Assembly: GCF_009363555.1 (NCBI RefSeq)
Contig: NZ_CP045375.1
Span: 1-64,000, forward strand
DNA length: 64,000 nt
Direction of reading: 5' to 3'
Source of the DNA: Sulfitobacter sp. THAF37
GTDB taxonomy: Bacteria; Pseudomonadota; Alphaproteobacteria; Rhodobacterales; Rhodobacteraceae
The notes under the pieces were generated by a model. The model made no database searches and was not told where the DNA came from. It worked only from the letters and a program-made list of their open reading frames with translations. Position numbers and translations under genes: made by a program. This document shows positions 7,997 through 15,591 of the stretch, in pieces. Within the stretch, counting starts at the first letter, position 1; each line of letters begins with the position of its first letter.

Positions 7997-8590
7997 TTAC
8001 GCCACCCTCCGGTCATCGATTTCCATCAGGGCATCGAGCGGCACGCGGTAGGGCTGCATGGCGTCGAAATCCTCGCAATTGCCGCAGTTCTGCACGATCG
8101 CGCAGGTGTCGCAGGCATCCTTGAGGATGACCCGGAAGGTGCCGCCGATGCCCGAGGGCACTTCGTAGGTCCCGCCGATGAGATAGTCCGAAGCCCGGCG
8201 CACGAAGACGCGGATGCTGTGGCCATCGGTGGCGAGCCGGATGGCCCCCCGCCCCCGGTCGATGAGCACCTGCACGTCATCCAGGATGTCGGTGTAGAAC
8301 TGGCCGGTCAGATCGCGAAACGCCATGCGGCGCTGCGCCATCCAGTCGGTGTCCCGAAACGGGTTCATGCCTTCGGCGAAGGCGAAGGACGGATCGGCCT
8401 GTTCGGTGGTGACGATGCGGGTGGTCGTGCCATCGATGCCGTTTGAGCGCAGATGCACACCATTGCCGACGATGAGGATCAGGGCGGGCCTGTCCACGGG
8501 TCCGTTCCAGTTGGGCAGGAAGGTTTTGCAGGCGCGCGCATGGGCGATTTGCGCCGCGGCAGCGGACGCAGAGAACTTGAGAATAGCCAT
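7997..8590 (-). CDS. DUF3085-like plasmid protein, 197 aa
   Basis: Starts MAILKFSASAAAAQIAHARA at 8590 with ribosome site GAAAGACA; the longer upstream frame is rejected because it crosses a strong hairpin at 8623-8656. The segment LILIVGNGVHLRSNGIDGTT followed by FAEGMNPFRDTDWMAQRRMAF resembles the (V)GDGVYLMSNG ... NP..D.DW...R..F layout of DUF3085. The C-terminal half has a Cys cluster (CDTCAIVQNCGNCEDF) that could bind metal. Function is unknown. Confidence 0.72.
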   Translation of the reverse strand: MAILKFSASAAAAQIAHARACKTFLPNWNGPVDRPALILIVGNGVHLRSNGIDGTTTRIVTTEQADPSFAFAEGMNPFRDTDWMAQRRMAFRDLTGQFYTDILDDVQVLIDRGRGAIRLATDGHSIRVFVRRASDYLIGGTYEVPSGIGGTFRVILKDACDTCAIVQNCGNCEDFDAMQPYRVPLDALMEIDDRRVA

Positions 8591-8622
8591 GGGGATGTCT
8601 TTCTGTTCGGTTTGGAAGGGTC

Positions 8623-8656
8623 GACCCGCGCGGGTGGCATGATCCACGCGCGGGTC
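8623..8656. repeat. GC-rich inverted repeat between the ParB-like and DUF3085-like genes
   Basis: Perfect 10-bp arms GACCCGCGCG and CGCGCGGGTC are separated by 14 bases, just after the ParB-like stop codon. No T-run follows on the coding strand, so it may be an mRNA-stability or attenuation hairpin, or a protein site, and not a simple terminator. Confidence 0.5.
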
Positions 8657-8666
8657 GCGTGAGGAC

Positions 8667-10649
8667 TCAGGCCGCTTGCGGGACCTCGCTGTCAGGCTCC
8701 GGGGTTTCCGCAGCAGGCTCCGCCTCATCACAGGCGACACCGGCGGTCTGCATCATCGGCGGGCACCAGGCGGCCACGGCAGCGCGCTGCGCGTCCGTGA
8801 GTGTGGCGAAGGGCTCGGCGAAGAGCTTGTCGCAAAAGGCGACGATCTCCTTCTTGCTGGACGAGGCCAGCGTCACCGCCTCCTGGGCGAGACCCAGATC
8901 CTCGCCGAGGATCTTCAGGAGCCAGGCCTTCTTGAAGCGGTTGAAGAGCGCCGCATTCGGCGTCCAGTGGGCGCGAATGTCAGGCATGATCTCGATCTCG
9001 AACGCATGCATCAGGCTGTCGCGCTGGCGGTCCCGCGCGAAGCAGGACTGCGTGGTGCTGGCCGTGGCATAGGCCACGAGCTTGGCCTTCTCCCCTGCAT
9101 TGAGCGCGCGAAACGCCGCGAACTGATCGGCGGGCGCGCGGGCGTCATCGAGCCAGGACAGATCAAGCGCATCATGCGCCGCCGCCACCTGCTCGAGCGA
9201 GGTCTCGTCGATCTCGTCCATCTTGGCATGGCTGCGGTATTCCTTGCGGGCATCGATCTTGATCGCCTGCGTGGCACTCATGCCGCTGGCCAGAACATCA
9301 CTGACTAGCTTGAAGAGCGTCAGATCGAGCGTGGCCTCGGGATGCAGTGCCATCGCGGCCCCAAGCGCCATGGCCCGCTCGGTCTTGAGATCCTCGGCCA
9401 GTGAGGCCGGGTAGCTGATCTCGCCGGCGTCCGGGGCCTCCTCCCCGGTCGGGTTAGCCGAGGAGTCGCGCGCGCCTTCCTCTTTCACGGTGTCTCCCGG
9501 GCGGACGAGGCCCACATGGAGCGTGACCTTACCGGCCGACCACGACGCAATCACACCAGCGCGGGCGAGATCCTCGGCGCTGTAGGCCTCCTGCAGATCG
9601 CGGGCTTCGTCTTCCAGAGCGTCGACGCGGTCGTAAAGGGCATTGTAGGCATCGTCCTCGAGCCCCTCATCCTCCATCTCGAGCTGCAGTTTATCAAGCT
9701 CGGCGGTGATGTCCTCGATGCGCTTCTGGGCGGCCTCATCCGGCTCGATCGGGCCGGGATAGACGCGGCCGTAGTCGGCCATGGTCGCGTAATCATAGCG
9801 CACCATCGCATCGGCCCAGGCAAAGCCCTGCCTTATGCGGGCCTCCTCGGCGGCAGCCCCGAGCTTCTCGAGCAAGATGGTCTCGACCAGCGCCGCATCC
9901 TCGAGCACGGAATGTTCTTCCAGAAGATCGGCCGCGACAGCGCCGCCCCGCGCCTCGTAGTCCGCGCGCACGAAAGCCCCGATATCGTCACTGACCTGCA
10001 CACCGCGGGATTTGAACGCCTGTCGAACGGTGTAGGCCTGCAGATAGCCGCCGTCTTTCGTGAGCGCCTTATAGACCTCGCGCTGCGCCGCCTGGCTCGG
10101 GTGCTCGGTGAAGGCTTTCATCGTGTCGAGCGTGATCGTCTTGGCCCGTGCCGCGGTGCGGATGTCGGGGTGGATAAGGCCATAGCGCAACCGGCCTTTC
10201 ACGGCGGCCACCGTGGTGCCGAAGGTCTTTGCGATCGTCTCGGGCGTCTGGCCGTCGACCTCCATCATCCGGGCGAAGGCCTCGAACTCGTCGATTGCGT
10301 TCATCGGCGCCTGGGTGATGTTTTCGGCAAGCGACAGCGCCGTCGTGACGTCACAGTCCTCCGGCACGAGGCGGCAGTCTACCTTGGTCTTCGCAGTGAA
10401 CCCCTTGGTGGCCTTGTCCGCGACCAGCTCCTTCAGCGCGGCATGGCGTCGGCCGCCGGCGAGCACAGCGTATTTGCCGTCGAGCTTCTGGACGAGCAGC
10501 GGTTGGAGCAGACCCAGCACAGCGATGCTGGCCTTCAGATGCGCGATGTTCTCGGGGTCATAAGTTTCCGGCGCGTTGCTGCGCACATTAGCGGGATGCG
10601 GCACCAGATCGCCGATGGCGACGGTGAGAGGGGCAAAGTTCGTAGTCAT
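8667..10649 (-). CDS. Large ParB/RepB/Spo0J-family protein, 660 aa
   Basis: The N-terminal 100 residues form a ParB nuclease-like/CTPase domain: IGDLVPHPANVRSN, VLGLLQPLLVQ, and the AGGRRHAALKEL motif near 65-76, then LSLAENITQAPMN. A helix-turn-helix follows (DGQTPETIAKTFGTTVAAVKGRL). The remaining 450 residues are mostly helical and acidic (ELDKLQLEMEDEGLEDDAY suggests a coiled coil). Start ATG at 10649 has ribosome site AAAGGATAT. It is far longer than chromosomal ParB (about 300 aa) and has no ParA partner here; the replicon's own partition pair is repA/repB. This family accompanies ArdC and strawberry-notch genes on plasmids and probably acts in plasmid maintenance or regulation. Confidence 0.88.
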   Translation of the reverse strand: MTTNFAPLTVAIGDLVPHPANVRSNAPETYDPENIAHLKASIAVLGLLQPLLVQKLDGKYAVLAGGRRHAALKELVADKATKGFTAKTKVDCRLVPEDCDVTTALSLAENITQAPMNAIDEFEAFARMMEVDGQTPETIAKTFGTTVAAVKGRLRYGLIHPDIRTAARAKTITLDTMKAFTEHPSQAAQREVYKALTKDGGYLQAYTVRQAFKSRGVQVSDDIGAFVRADYEARGGAVAADLLEEHSVLEDAALVETILLEKLGAAAEEARIRQGFAWADAMVRYDYATMADYGRVYPGPIEPDEAAQKRIEDITAELDKLQLEMEDEGLEDDAYNALYDRVDALEDEARDLQEAYSAEDLARAGVIASWSAGKVTLHVGLVRPGDTVKEEGARDSSANPTGEEAPDAGEISYPASLAEDLKTERAMALGAAMALHPEATLDLTLFKLVSDVLASGMSATQAIKIDARKEYRSHAKMDEIDETSLEQVAAAHDALDLSWLDDARAPADQFAAFRALNAGEKAKLVAYATASTTQSCFARDRQRDSLMHAFEIEIMPDIRAHWTPNAALFNRFKKAWLLKILGEDLGLAQEAVTLASSSKKEIVAFCDKLFAEPFATLTDAQRAAVAAWCPPMMQTAGVACDEAEPAAETPEPDSEVPQAA

Positions 10650-10731
10650 GGGATATCCTTTCAGGTGGGTGAGGTGTGGCCGACGCACTCGCGCGCGTGA
10701 CAAATCCCCGGCTTCAGGGATCACCACGACA

Positions 10732-10754
10732 AAAGGCCCACTCTCCCTTTGAGG
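10732..10754. repeat. Intercistronic repeat, diverged copy
   Basis: AAAGGCCCACTCTCCCTTTG aligns loosely with the other copies and lies in the equivalent position upstream of the ParB-like start codon. Confidence 0.3.
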
Positions 10755-10807
10755 GGCAGCGGGCCTTCATCGTCTCAGATGTCAGGGGGGAGGAGTCCCC
10801 TGCCCTT

Positions 10808-11197
10808 CTACCAGTCGCGCGCCAGCATGATGGTCAGCACGCGCATGGTGGTGGCGGGGTTGTCCGGGGTCTCGGCCCCGTAGCGGAAATCCGAGTCTGC
10901 TTCATAGAGATCGATTTTCCAGAACACGGTCTCGCCGCGAATCTCGACCGCCCCGAAATCGTGCCATCCTTCGGGATCATTCTCAGGCTCGAATGTATCG
11001 AACGCACCGGTGGCCTTCACCGCTTCGGCCATGAAGCCATCGCCGGCCTCCATAAGCGAGCGGGTGACATGCATGCGGCCCTGGATGGGCTGCGCGGGCG
11101 GCACTCCAAGGCATGCGAGCTTGCGAAACGCGTCGTTCTGCGCCGCGATCACGGTCGGATCGGGACGGTCTGGCAGGGGTTGAACGGTCATGGGCAT
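10808..11197 (-). CDS. DUF3768 protein
   Basis: A 129-residue protein. The C-terminal half NDPEGWHDFGAVEIRGETVF, then WKIDLYEADSDFRYGAETP and a terminal RVLTIMLARDW, is the hallmark of DUF3768, a small family widespread on alphaproteobacterial plasmids. Two ATGs (11197 and 11191) follow the ribosome site AAAGGAGAT; the first is used here. No biochemical function is known. It is in the same orientation and close spacing as the ArdC and ParB-like genes. Confidence 0.85.
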   Translation of the reverse strand: MPMTVQPLPDRPDPTVIAAQNDAFRKLACLGVPPAQPIQGRMHVTRSLMEAGDGFMAEAVKATGAFDTFEPENDPEGWHDFGAVEIRGETVFWKIDLYEADSDFRYGAETPDNPATTMRVLTIMLARDW

Positions 11198-11232
11198 GGG
11201 GATCTCCTTTGAGAAGTTGGAACACCCTTCCC

Positions 11233-11254
11233 AAAGCCTGCTTTCTCTTTTCCG
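11233..11254. repeat. Intercistronic repeat, copy 4
   Basis: AAAGCCTGCTTTCT then CTTTTCCG, about 36 bp upstream of the DUF3768 start. Confidence 0.65.
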
Positions 11255-11284
11255 CTTGGCGGATGAATCGAGGCCGAAGGTGCC

Positions 11285-11494
11285 CTACCCGAACAGCCCC
11301 TTGGGTCTGTAATTCGGGTTGGGGATGGTTTCGATCCAGCCGCCTTGTTCTTTGATGCTCTCGAGCGTTGCCGGGAACGGATAAGCGCCATCAGACTGGC
11401 TCCACCAATAGGCACCGCGCTTGAAGGTGATGATCTTGCGGCGGCCGTCTTCGAAGCAGGCCACCCGCAGCATCTTGGGTTCCTTGCGTGACAT
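11285..11494 (-). CDS. Hypothetical protein, 69 aa
   Basis: Starts MSRKEPKMLRVACFEDGRRK with ribosome site GGAGACTC, and contains a WWSQSDGAYPFPATLE segment. I do not recognise the family. Its first 100 bases are overlapped by the present 3' end of the ardC-like frame. That overlap seems to be a secondary result of a 5-bp repeat slip in ardC, because the restored ardC frame would stop at 11518, before this gene's ribosome site. It is probably the next cistron of the ardC operon. Confidence 0.65.
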   Translation of the reverse strand: MSRKEPKMLRVACFEDGRRKIITFKRGAYWWSQSDGAYPFPATLESIKEQGGWIETIPNPNYRPKGLFG

Positions 11495-12461
11495 GCGAGT
11501 CTCCGTTCTCTGTGTGGTCAGGCGGCCTCGGCACTGCGCCCTGCCCTGCCCTACCCGTCTCCGATCTGGCGATCAGATAGTCGCAGGCGCGCTGCGCATC
11601 TGCGGCGTGCTTGAAGATCGCACCCTTGTCCGACCGAAAAACGCGCAACCAGTTGTGGAGATAGGCGGCATTCATCTCGAGCGTATGCGCCGTGAAGCCG
11701 AGCGTCTGACCCAGGAACACCGAGGTCAATTCCGCGACGATCTCCTCGCGCGCATAGGACGTGTTGCCAAACTTCGAGAACCCGAAATCACGGTTCAGTC
11801 GATGGGGGGCTTTCGTGGCATGCGCCAGCTCATGCGCCCAGACCCCGTAGAAATTGCGCGGGTCCTGAAACCGCGTGATGGACGGCATGTAGACCTTGTC
11901 CACGGGCGGCAGGTAGTACGCTTCCGTTCCTGTGAAGACGGTTGTGATGTCGATGGTATCGAAAAACGCCTGCATGTGCGGGATGGGCTCGGACGGCGGA
12001 TGCTCGTGCGCTGGCTCCGGGTCGGGGAAGAAGCTGTCGGGCAAGCCCTCGATCTGGCAGGCATTGAACACACGGTAGGATTTCTGGAAGCGGAAGATGC
12101 GGGCTTCCTCGGAGCGATCATCGCCATCGCTGCGGTCGTCCTCGCCGCCCGCGTCTTTCCGGCTTTGGCCGTAATATACGACTACAGAGGATTTCTCTCC
12201 CTTGCGAACCTTTGCGTCCAACGCGTTGGCCTGCGGCAACGTCATCCAGAAGGGAGAGCTGTGGCCCGCCATCACGGTGCGCATGGTCAGCAGGAAATTG
12301 TTCACGCCCTGGTAGGGCTCACCCCCCACGCGCAGAGGACGCGAGCTGCCACCTGCCGTCCAGGGTTTGCGCCACGGCAAAACGCCGCGCTCGATGATGC
12401 GGATGATTTCGTTCGTGATGACCTCGGAGGCATCAAATTTGGGCGTGCGGGATCGGGCCAT
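11391..12461 (-). CDS. ardC: ArdC-family antirestriction protein, C-terminus altered by frameshift
   Basis: The N-terminal ssDNA-binding ArdC domain (residues 10-135: FDASEVITNEIIRIIERGVLPWRK-type start, NNFLLT, KGEKSSVVVYYGQ) is followed by a zincin metallopeptidase domain with HELAH at 210-214 and a downstream EEIVAEL at 239-245. ArdC proteins protect incoming plasmid DNA from restriction. After SETG near residue 312 the frame enters a TGCCC/TGCCC (coding GGGCA) direct repeat at 11542-11551. Removing one 5-bp unit gives the end GRAGRSAEAA and a stop at 11518-11520, just before the next gene. The present frame runs on for about 40 atypical residues through the 69-aa gene. The catalytic part is intact. 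Confidence 0.88.
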   Translation of the reverse strand: MARSRTPKFDASEVITNEIIRIIERGVLPWRKPWTAGGSSRPLRVGGEPYQGVNNFLLTMRTVMAGHSSPFWMTLPQANALDAKVRKGEKSSVVVYYGQSRKDAGGEDDRSDGDDRSEEARIFRFQKSYRVFNACQIEGLPDSFFPDPEPAHEHPPSEPIPHMQAFFDTIDITTVFTGTEAYYLPPVDKVYMPSITRFQDPRNFYGVWAHELAHATKAPHRLNRDFGFSKFGNTSYAREEIVAELTSVFLGQTLGFTAHTLEMNAAYLHNWLRVFRSDKGAIFKHAADAQRACDYLIARSETGRAGQGAVPRPPDHTENGDSHVTQGTQDAAGGLLRRRPPQDHHLQARCLLVEPV

Positions 12462-12500
12462 GTCTGGCCTCCTTTCGTGTGTGGGTGAGAAGTTTGGGGA

Positions 12501-12971
12501 TCAGATTGACCGACGGGGTCGCGGATCATTGAGAATCCTCGCACCGAGCTTTTCGACCATGTCGATGTAGGTGCTCAGCGAGACAGACTTGCCGGCACCC
12601 GAATGGCCAGGGTCGACCGATCCGCCTCGCACCACCCGCGGCAGGTTCGCGAAGGCAATAACATCGGTGACGGGTCGGATATCGATGAAGGGCGTCCCGA
12701 GTGCGACCGCAAGAGCGGCCAAGGGAAAGCGCTCGATCGGCGCAAAGGTCGACACGGTAGTCCAGCCGAGATGGAGGAACGTCCCACCCTCCCCGCAGAT
12801 CACGTGCGCGTTTGGCAGAGTCGCAGCCTGCCTGAGATAGCCGAGATCGCGGAGAACGGCTTTCCGCTCGAGCCGCCGGGCCAGCTCCGTCTCGCCGGTT
12901 CGGCGCAGTTCTCTAAGCCGCCACCAGGAGGCAGCGGTTGCGCGCAACACGCGCAAGACACCTGTTTGCAT
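12501..12971 (-). CDS. Hypothetical plasmid protein, 156 aa
   Basis: Start MQTGVLRVLRATAASWWRLR at 12971 is chosen over 12986 because a GAAGGGC ribosome site lies between them. A basic N-terminal helix rich in Arg and Trp is followed by an alternating hydrophobic region (NAHVICGEGGTFLHLGWTTV) and LAALAVALGTPFIDIRPV. No known family is recognised. It is the first gene of the minus-strand plasmid block and has a 460-bp gene-free stretch upstream, so the block's promoter probably lies there. Confidence 0.6.
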   Translation of the reverse strand: MQTGVLRVLRATAASWWRLRELRRTGETELARRLERKAVLRDLGYLRQAATLPNAHVICGEGGTFLHLGWTTVSTFAPIERFPLAALAVALGTPFIDIRPVTDVIAFANLPRVVRGGSVDPGHSGAGKSVSLSTYIDMVEKLGARILNDPRPRRSI

Positions 12972-13431
12972 GGGAATGCCCTTCATCAGAAACGGCAGAC
13001 CGGAACCCGGCCCGGACCCATCTGAGGGACCCCAAAGGCCCTCATCCGTCAGTCACAAAACCCGAAGAACACTTTCTCTTTCCAACCGCCAACTGGACCG
13101 CGGAAACTGACAAGGGTCCGACACCACCGCGGTTCCCAAGGGCTTCATACAGTCAGTGCCGGTTGGGGTCCAAGATCGGCAAGGAATATCGGCAACCCCA
13201 GCCCGGACGCGGCAATCGTCGCCCTATTATCAATGACTTATCTGATTTTCTCGATCGGCAAAAATCGCGCCTGCTGCGACTTTTCGGGCCCAAAAATCTG
13301 GATGTCCGACGTTCAGAGCAATCCCGCGTTACGGATTAGCTTGGGAAACGAAGGTGCTGCACCCCCTGCCACCTTGCAATTCAGCAATAATGTCGCTATA
13401 TACCGTCATTATCACTGTAGGGGCATAGATC
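12972..13431. other. Gene-free stretch between divergent units
   Basis: No convincing gene on either strand. It holds a TGAGGG/CCCTCA dyad (13023-13044), the likely promoter region of the minus-strand plasmid block, and at its right end the antitoxin promoter (13374-13412). Confidence 0.6.
13374..13412 (+). promoter_or_regulatory. Promoter and operator of the Xre/MbcA-RES toxin-antitoxin pair
   Basis: -35 TTGCAA (13374-13379), 17-bp spacer, -10 TATATA (13397-13402). An ATAATG/CATTAT dyad (13387-13392 and 13407-13412) brackets the -10 box, as expected for an autorepressing antitoxin. The antitoxin ATG is at 13432. Confidence 0.7.
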
Positions 13432-13782
13432 ATGCACATCACGAACTTTGCAGAAGCTGGGCAATTCGAACCGCGCAAGATCGCCGCAGCCTTGCGCACT
13501 TCGGCTGAGGAAATCGCATTGACCGTTGGCTTGGGCAAAGATGCGTTGCAGAGGCGAACCCGCATCGGTTCGGACAAGACGCAGCGTCGCCTGCGCGAGT
13601 TGGTTGAGGTGCTGAACAAAGTCGAACCGCGCTTCGGCTCAGAACTGATGGCCTATGCATGGTACCGGTCAGAGCCCCTGCCCGGCTTTGATGGCCGGAC
13701 AGCCATGCAGCTGGTGCAGGAAGGCAAAGCTCAGCAAGTTCTGGAATACATCGATGCGGTCGATGCGGGCGTCTTTGCCTGA
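13432..13782 (+). CDS. Xre/MbcA/ParS-family antitoxin
   Basis: A 116-residue antitoxin. The N-terminal part is a degenerate Xre helix-turn-helix (AAALRTSAEEIALTVGLGKD) and the C-terminal part is the MbcA/ParS toxin-binding domain, with AYAWYRSEPLPGFDGRTAMQ, then LVQEGKAQQVLEYIDAVDAG and terminal FA. In such pairs the antitoxin C-terminus blocks the RES toxin active site. The stop codon overlaps the toxin ATG (TGATG), coupling the two. It is preceded by a clear promoter/operator. Confidence 0.93.
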   Translation: MHITNFAEAGQFEPRKIAAALRTSAEEIALTVGLGKDALQRRTRIGSDKTQRRLRELVEVLNKVEPRFGSELMAYAWYRSEPLPGFDGRTAMQLVQEGKAQQVLEYIDAVDAGVFA

Positions 13783-14294
13783 TGCCGCTGAAAGATGGGC
13801 GCTACACAGGGCCACTCTATCGCGCCCTGAACCCGGTCTATGCGCGTGAACCTCTCTCCGGACGAGGCGCTGAACTCTATGGAGGGCGCTTCAACGCCAA
13901 GGGCACCCCTACGCTCTACACCTCGCTGGATCCCGCGACCGCTCTTAGAGAAGCCAACCAGGTCGGCAGCCTGCAACCCACGATCCTGGTGTCCTACAAG
14001 GCCGACCTTGGGCCTATTTTCGATACCCGCCATCAGGACGGACTTGACCGGTATGGCGCGACCGAGGCGATGCTTGCCGACCCTGTATGGCGCATGAAGA
14101 TGCTCGATGGCCAATTGGTGCCGACACAGGAGTTAGCACGCGCCCTCAATGCGGATGGGTTTGCAGGGCTTCTGATCCAGAGTTTTGCCAAGGGCGCGTC
14201 ATCATCAGACTTCAACATCGTTTTGTGGGGCTGGGCTGGCAAAAACGGTTCTTTGGAAGTTGTGGATGACGAAGAACGGCTGTCACGCATGTGA
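13782..14294 (+). CDS. RES-domain toxin
   Basis: A 170-residue RES-domain protein, the toxin of the pair with the preceding Xre/MbcA antitoxin. RES toxins degrade cellular NAD+. The family landmarks are in order: [20 protein letters not shown] with the conserved Arg and Glu-like positions, [27 protein letters not shown], and a late [10 protein letters not shown] containing the conserved Ser. The length is typical and the frame is complete, ending 23 bp before the left end of the IS3 element. Confidence 0.92.
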   Translation: MPLKDGRYTGPLYRALNPVYAREPLSGRGAELYGGRFNAKGTPTLYTSLDPATALREANQVGSLQPTILVSYKADLGPIFDTRHQDGLDRYGATEAMLADPVWRMKMLDGQLVPTQELARALNADGFAGLLIQSFAKGASSSDFNIVLWGWAGKNGSLEVVDDEERLSRM

Positions 14295-14317
14295 GTTGTG
14301 AGACTTGGTGCCGGATC

Positions 14318-15231
14318 TGTCCACCGCGGTGGACATCGGCCGGTCGGAGAAACACGGAATGACCGCGCAGAAGCGCCCTATTGGAATTTGGCTCGGTAGC
14401 TATGATGCGTGTGGAAAGACCGCGGGTCATCCTGCCGTTACCCATGTTGGGCCGTTCGTGGTTGTAAGACCAGAGCCACTCCGTGGCAATCTGCTGAACC
14501 GCCTCAATGCTTTCGAAAATGTAAAGGTCCAGCCATTCGTGCCGGACCGTCCGGTTGTAGCGCTCGACATAGGCATTCTGCTGGGGCTTGCCGGGTTGGA
14601 TATAAGACAGGGTGATGCCCTTGTTCTCAGCCCATTCCATGAGGGTGCCGCTGATGTATTCCGGGCCCTTATCGAAACAAATTGTTCCAAGAGCACCGCG
14701 CCATTCGATGATCTGGTTCAGCGCCCGCACGACCCGCTCAGCAGGCAGCGAGAAGTCGATCTCGATGCCCAAGCCCTCGCGGTTGAAATCATCCAGGACA
14801 TTCAACAGCGAAAACTGGCGACCGTCGCCGAGGCGATCCGCCATGAAGTCCATCGACCACACCTCGTTCGGTGCGTCCGGCACAGCCAGCTCATCAGGTT
14901 TGTCCCGCTTCATCCGTTTGCGCAGCTTGATCCTGCGGTTCAGTTCCAACTCGCGGTAGATCCGATACACCCGCTTGTGGTTCCAGCCATGCCCCTAGAC
15001 GTTGCGCAGGTAGAGAAAGCACAGACCGAAGCCCCAGCTCTTCTTCGCTGCTGTCAGCCCCAATAGCAGATCCGCGATTTGCTCGTTCTCATCGTCTAGG
15101 TTGGGGCTGTACCGATAGCAGGTCTCACTGACGTCGAACGCCCGGCACGCCAGCGCAATGCTGACCCCCTTCATCGCCACCGCTTTCACGGCCAACTCTC
15201 GGCGCTGAGCTCGCCGTCTCATTTTTTCCAA
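14318..15231 (-). pseudogene. IS3 transposase orfB with an in-frame stop
   Basis: The orfB frame starts near the A6 slippery site shared with orfA and encodes the helical HTH_21 part (RELAVKAVAMKGVSIALACR, FDVSETCYRY), then an rve/DDE integrase core with [22 protein letters not shown] and a late [17 protein letters not shown] at 14995-14997 interrupts it after CFLYLRNV, where close relatives have a lysine before [11 protein letters not shown] to TAG would explain it. At the 3' end the frame runs out through the terminal repeat without its usual stop, suggesting a second change. Confidence 0.85.
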
Positions 15232-15481
15232 GCGCCTCCTTCAGGAGGTCATTCTGCATGCTGACGTCGGCATACATGCGCTTCAGGCGTCGGTTCTCCT
15301 CGGCCATCGCCTTCATCTCGCTAATCAGGCTGGCGTCCATGCCGCCGTACTTCGCCCGCCATTTGTACAGCGTGGCGCTGCTCATGCCATGTTCCCGGCA
15401 CAGTTCGGCGGCAGGCACAACGCCCTCCATCTGGCGCAGCACGCCCATGATCTGCGCCTCGGTGAATCGTGTCTTCTTCAT
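15125..15481 (-). CDS. IS3 transposase orfA
   Basis: Starts MKKTRFTEAQIMGVLRQMEG; the N-terminal domain is the IS3/IS911 helix-turn-helix (VPAAELCREHGMSSATLYKW) followed by the leucine-zipper region (MKAMAEENRRLKRMYADVSM, then QNDLLKEALGK). At GGAAAAAATGAG the ribosome would shift -1 to enter orfB, the standard way these elements make the full transposase. The frame after GK (NETASSAPR) is the unshifted tail. The start ATG at 15481 is the family start. Confidence 0.88.
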   Translation of the reverse strand: MKKTRFTEAQIMGVLRQMEGVVPAAELCREHGMSSATLYKWRAKYGGMDASLISEMKAMAEENRRLKRMYADVSMQNDLLKEALGKNETASSAPRVGRESGGDEGGQHCAGVPGVRRQ

Positions 15482-15591
15482 CGGAATCTCCTCGTTCATC
15501 CTGCCGAGAAAATTTTTCTTCCGCATCTCCTTTAGATCGGTGGGTATTACCATTGGACTAGTTGCCGGTCAGACGTCCACCGCGGTGGACA

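Larger units (their letters stand above)
14318..15591 (-). mobile_element. IS3-family insertion sequence (IS407-like group), defective
   Basis: Both ends carry a palindromic terminus: TGTCCACCGCGGTGGACA at 14318-14335, and GTCCACCGCGGTGGACA at 15575-15591. The similarity extends inward (TCGGCCGG against TCTGACCGG). Internal genes are orfA and orfB of an IS3 transposase. No target duplication is visible: flanks are GATC on the left and CTAG on the right. The right end touches the stop codon of repC. An in-frame stop in orfB means it can probably move only with help in trans. Confidence 0.85.

Noticed and set aside
9516..10700. 394-codon plus-strand open frame opposite the ParB-like gene
   Set aside because: Antisense shadow with no ribosome site or family signature.
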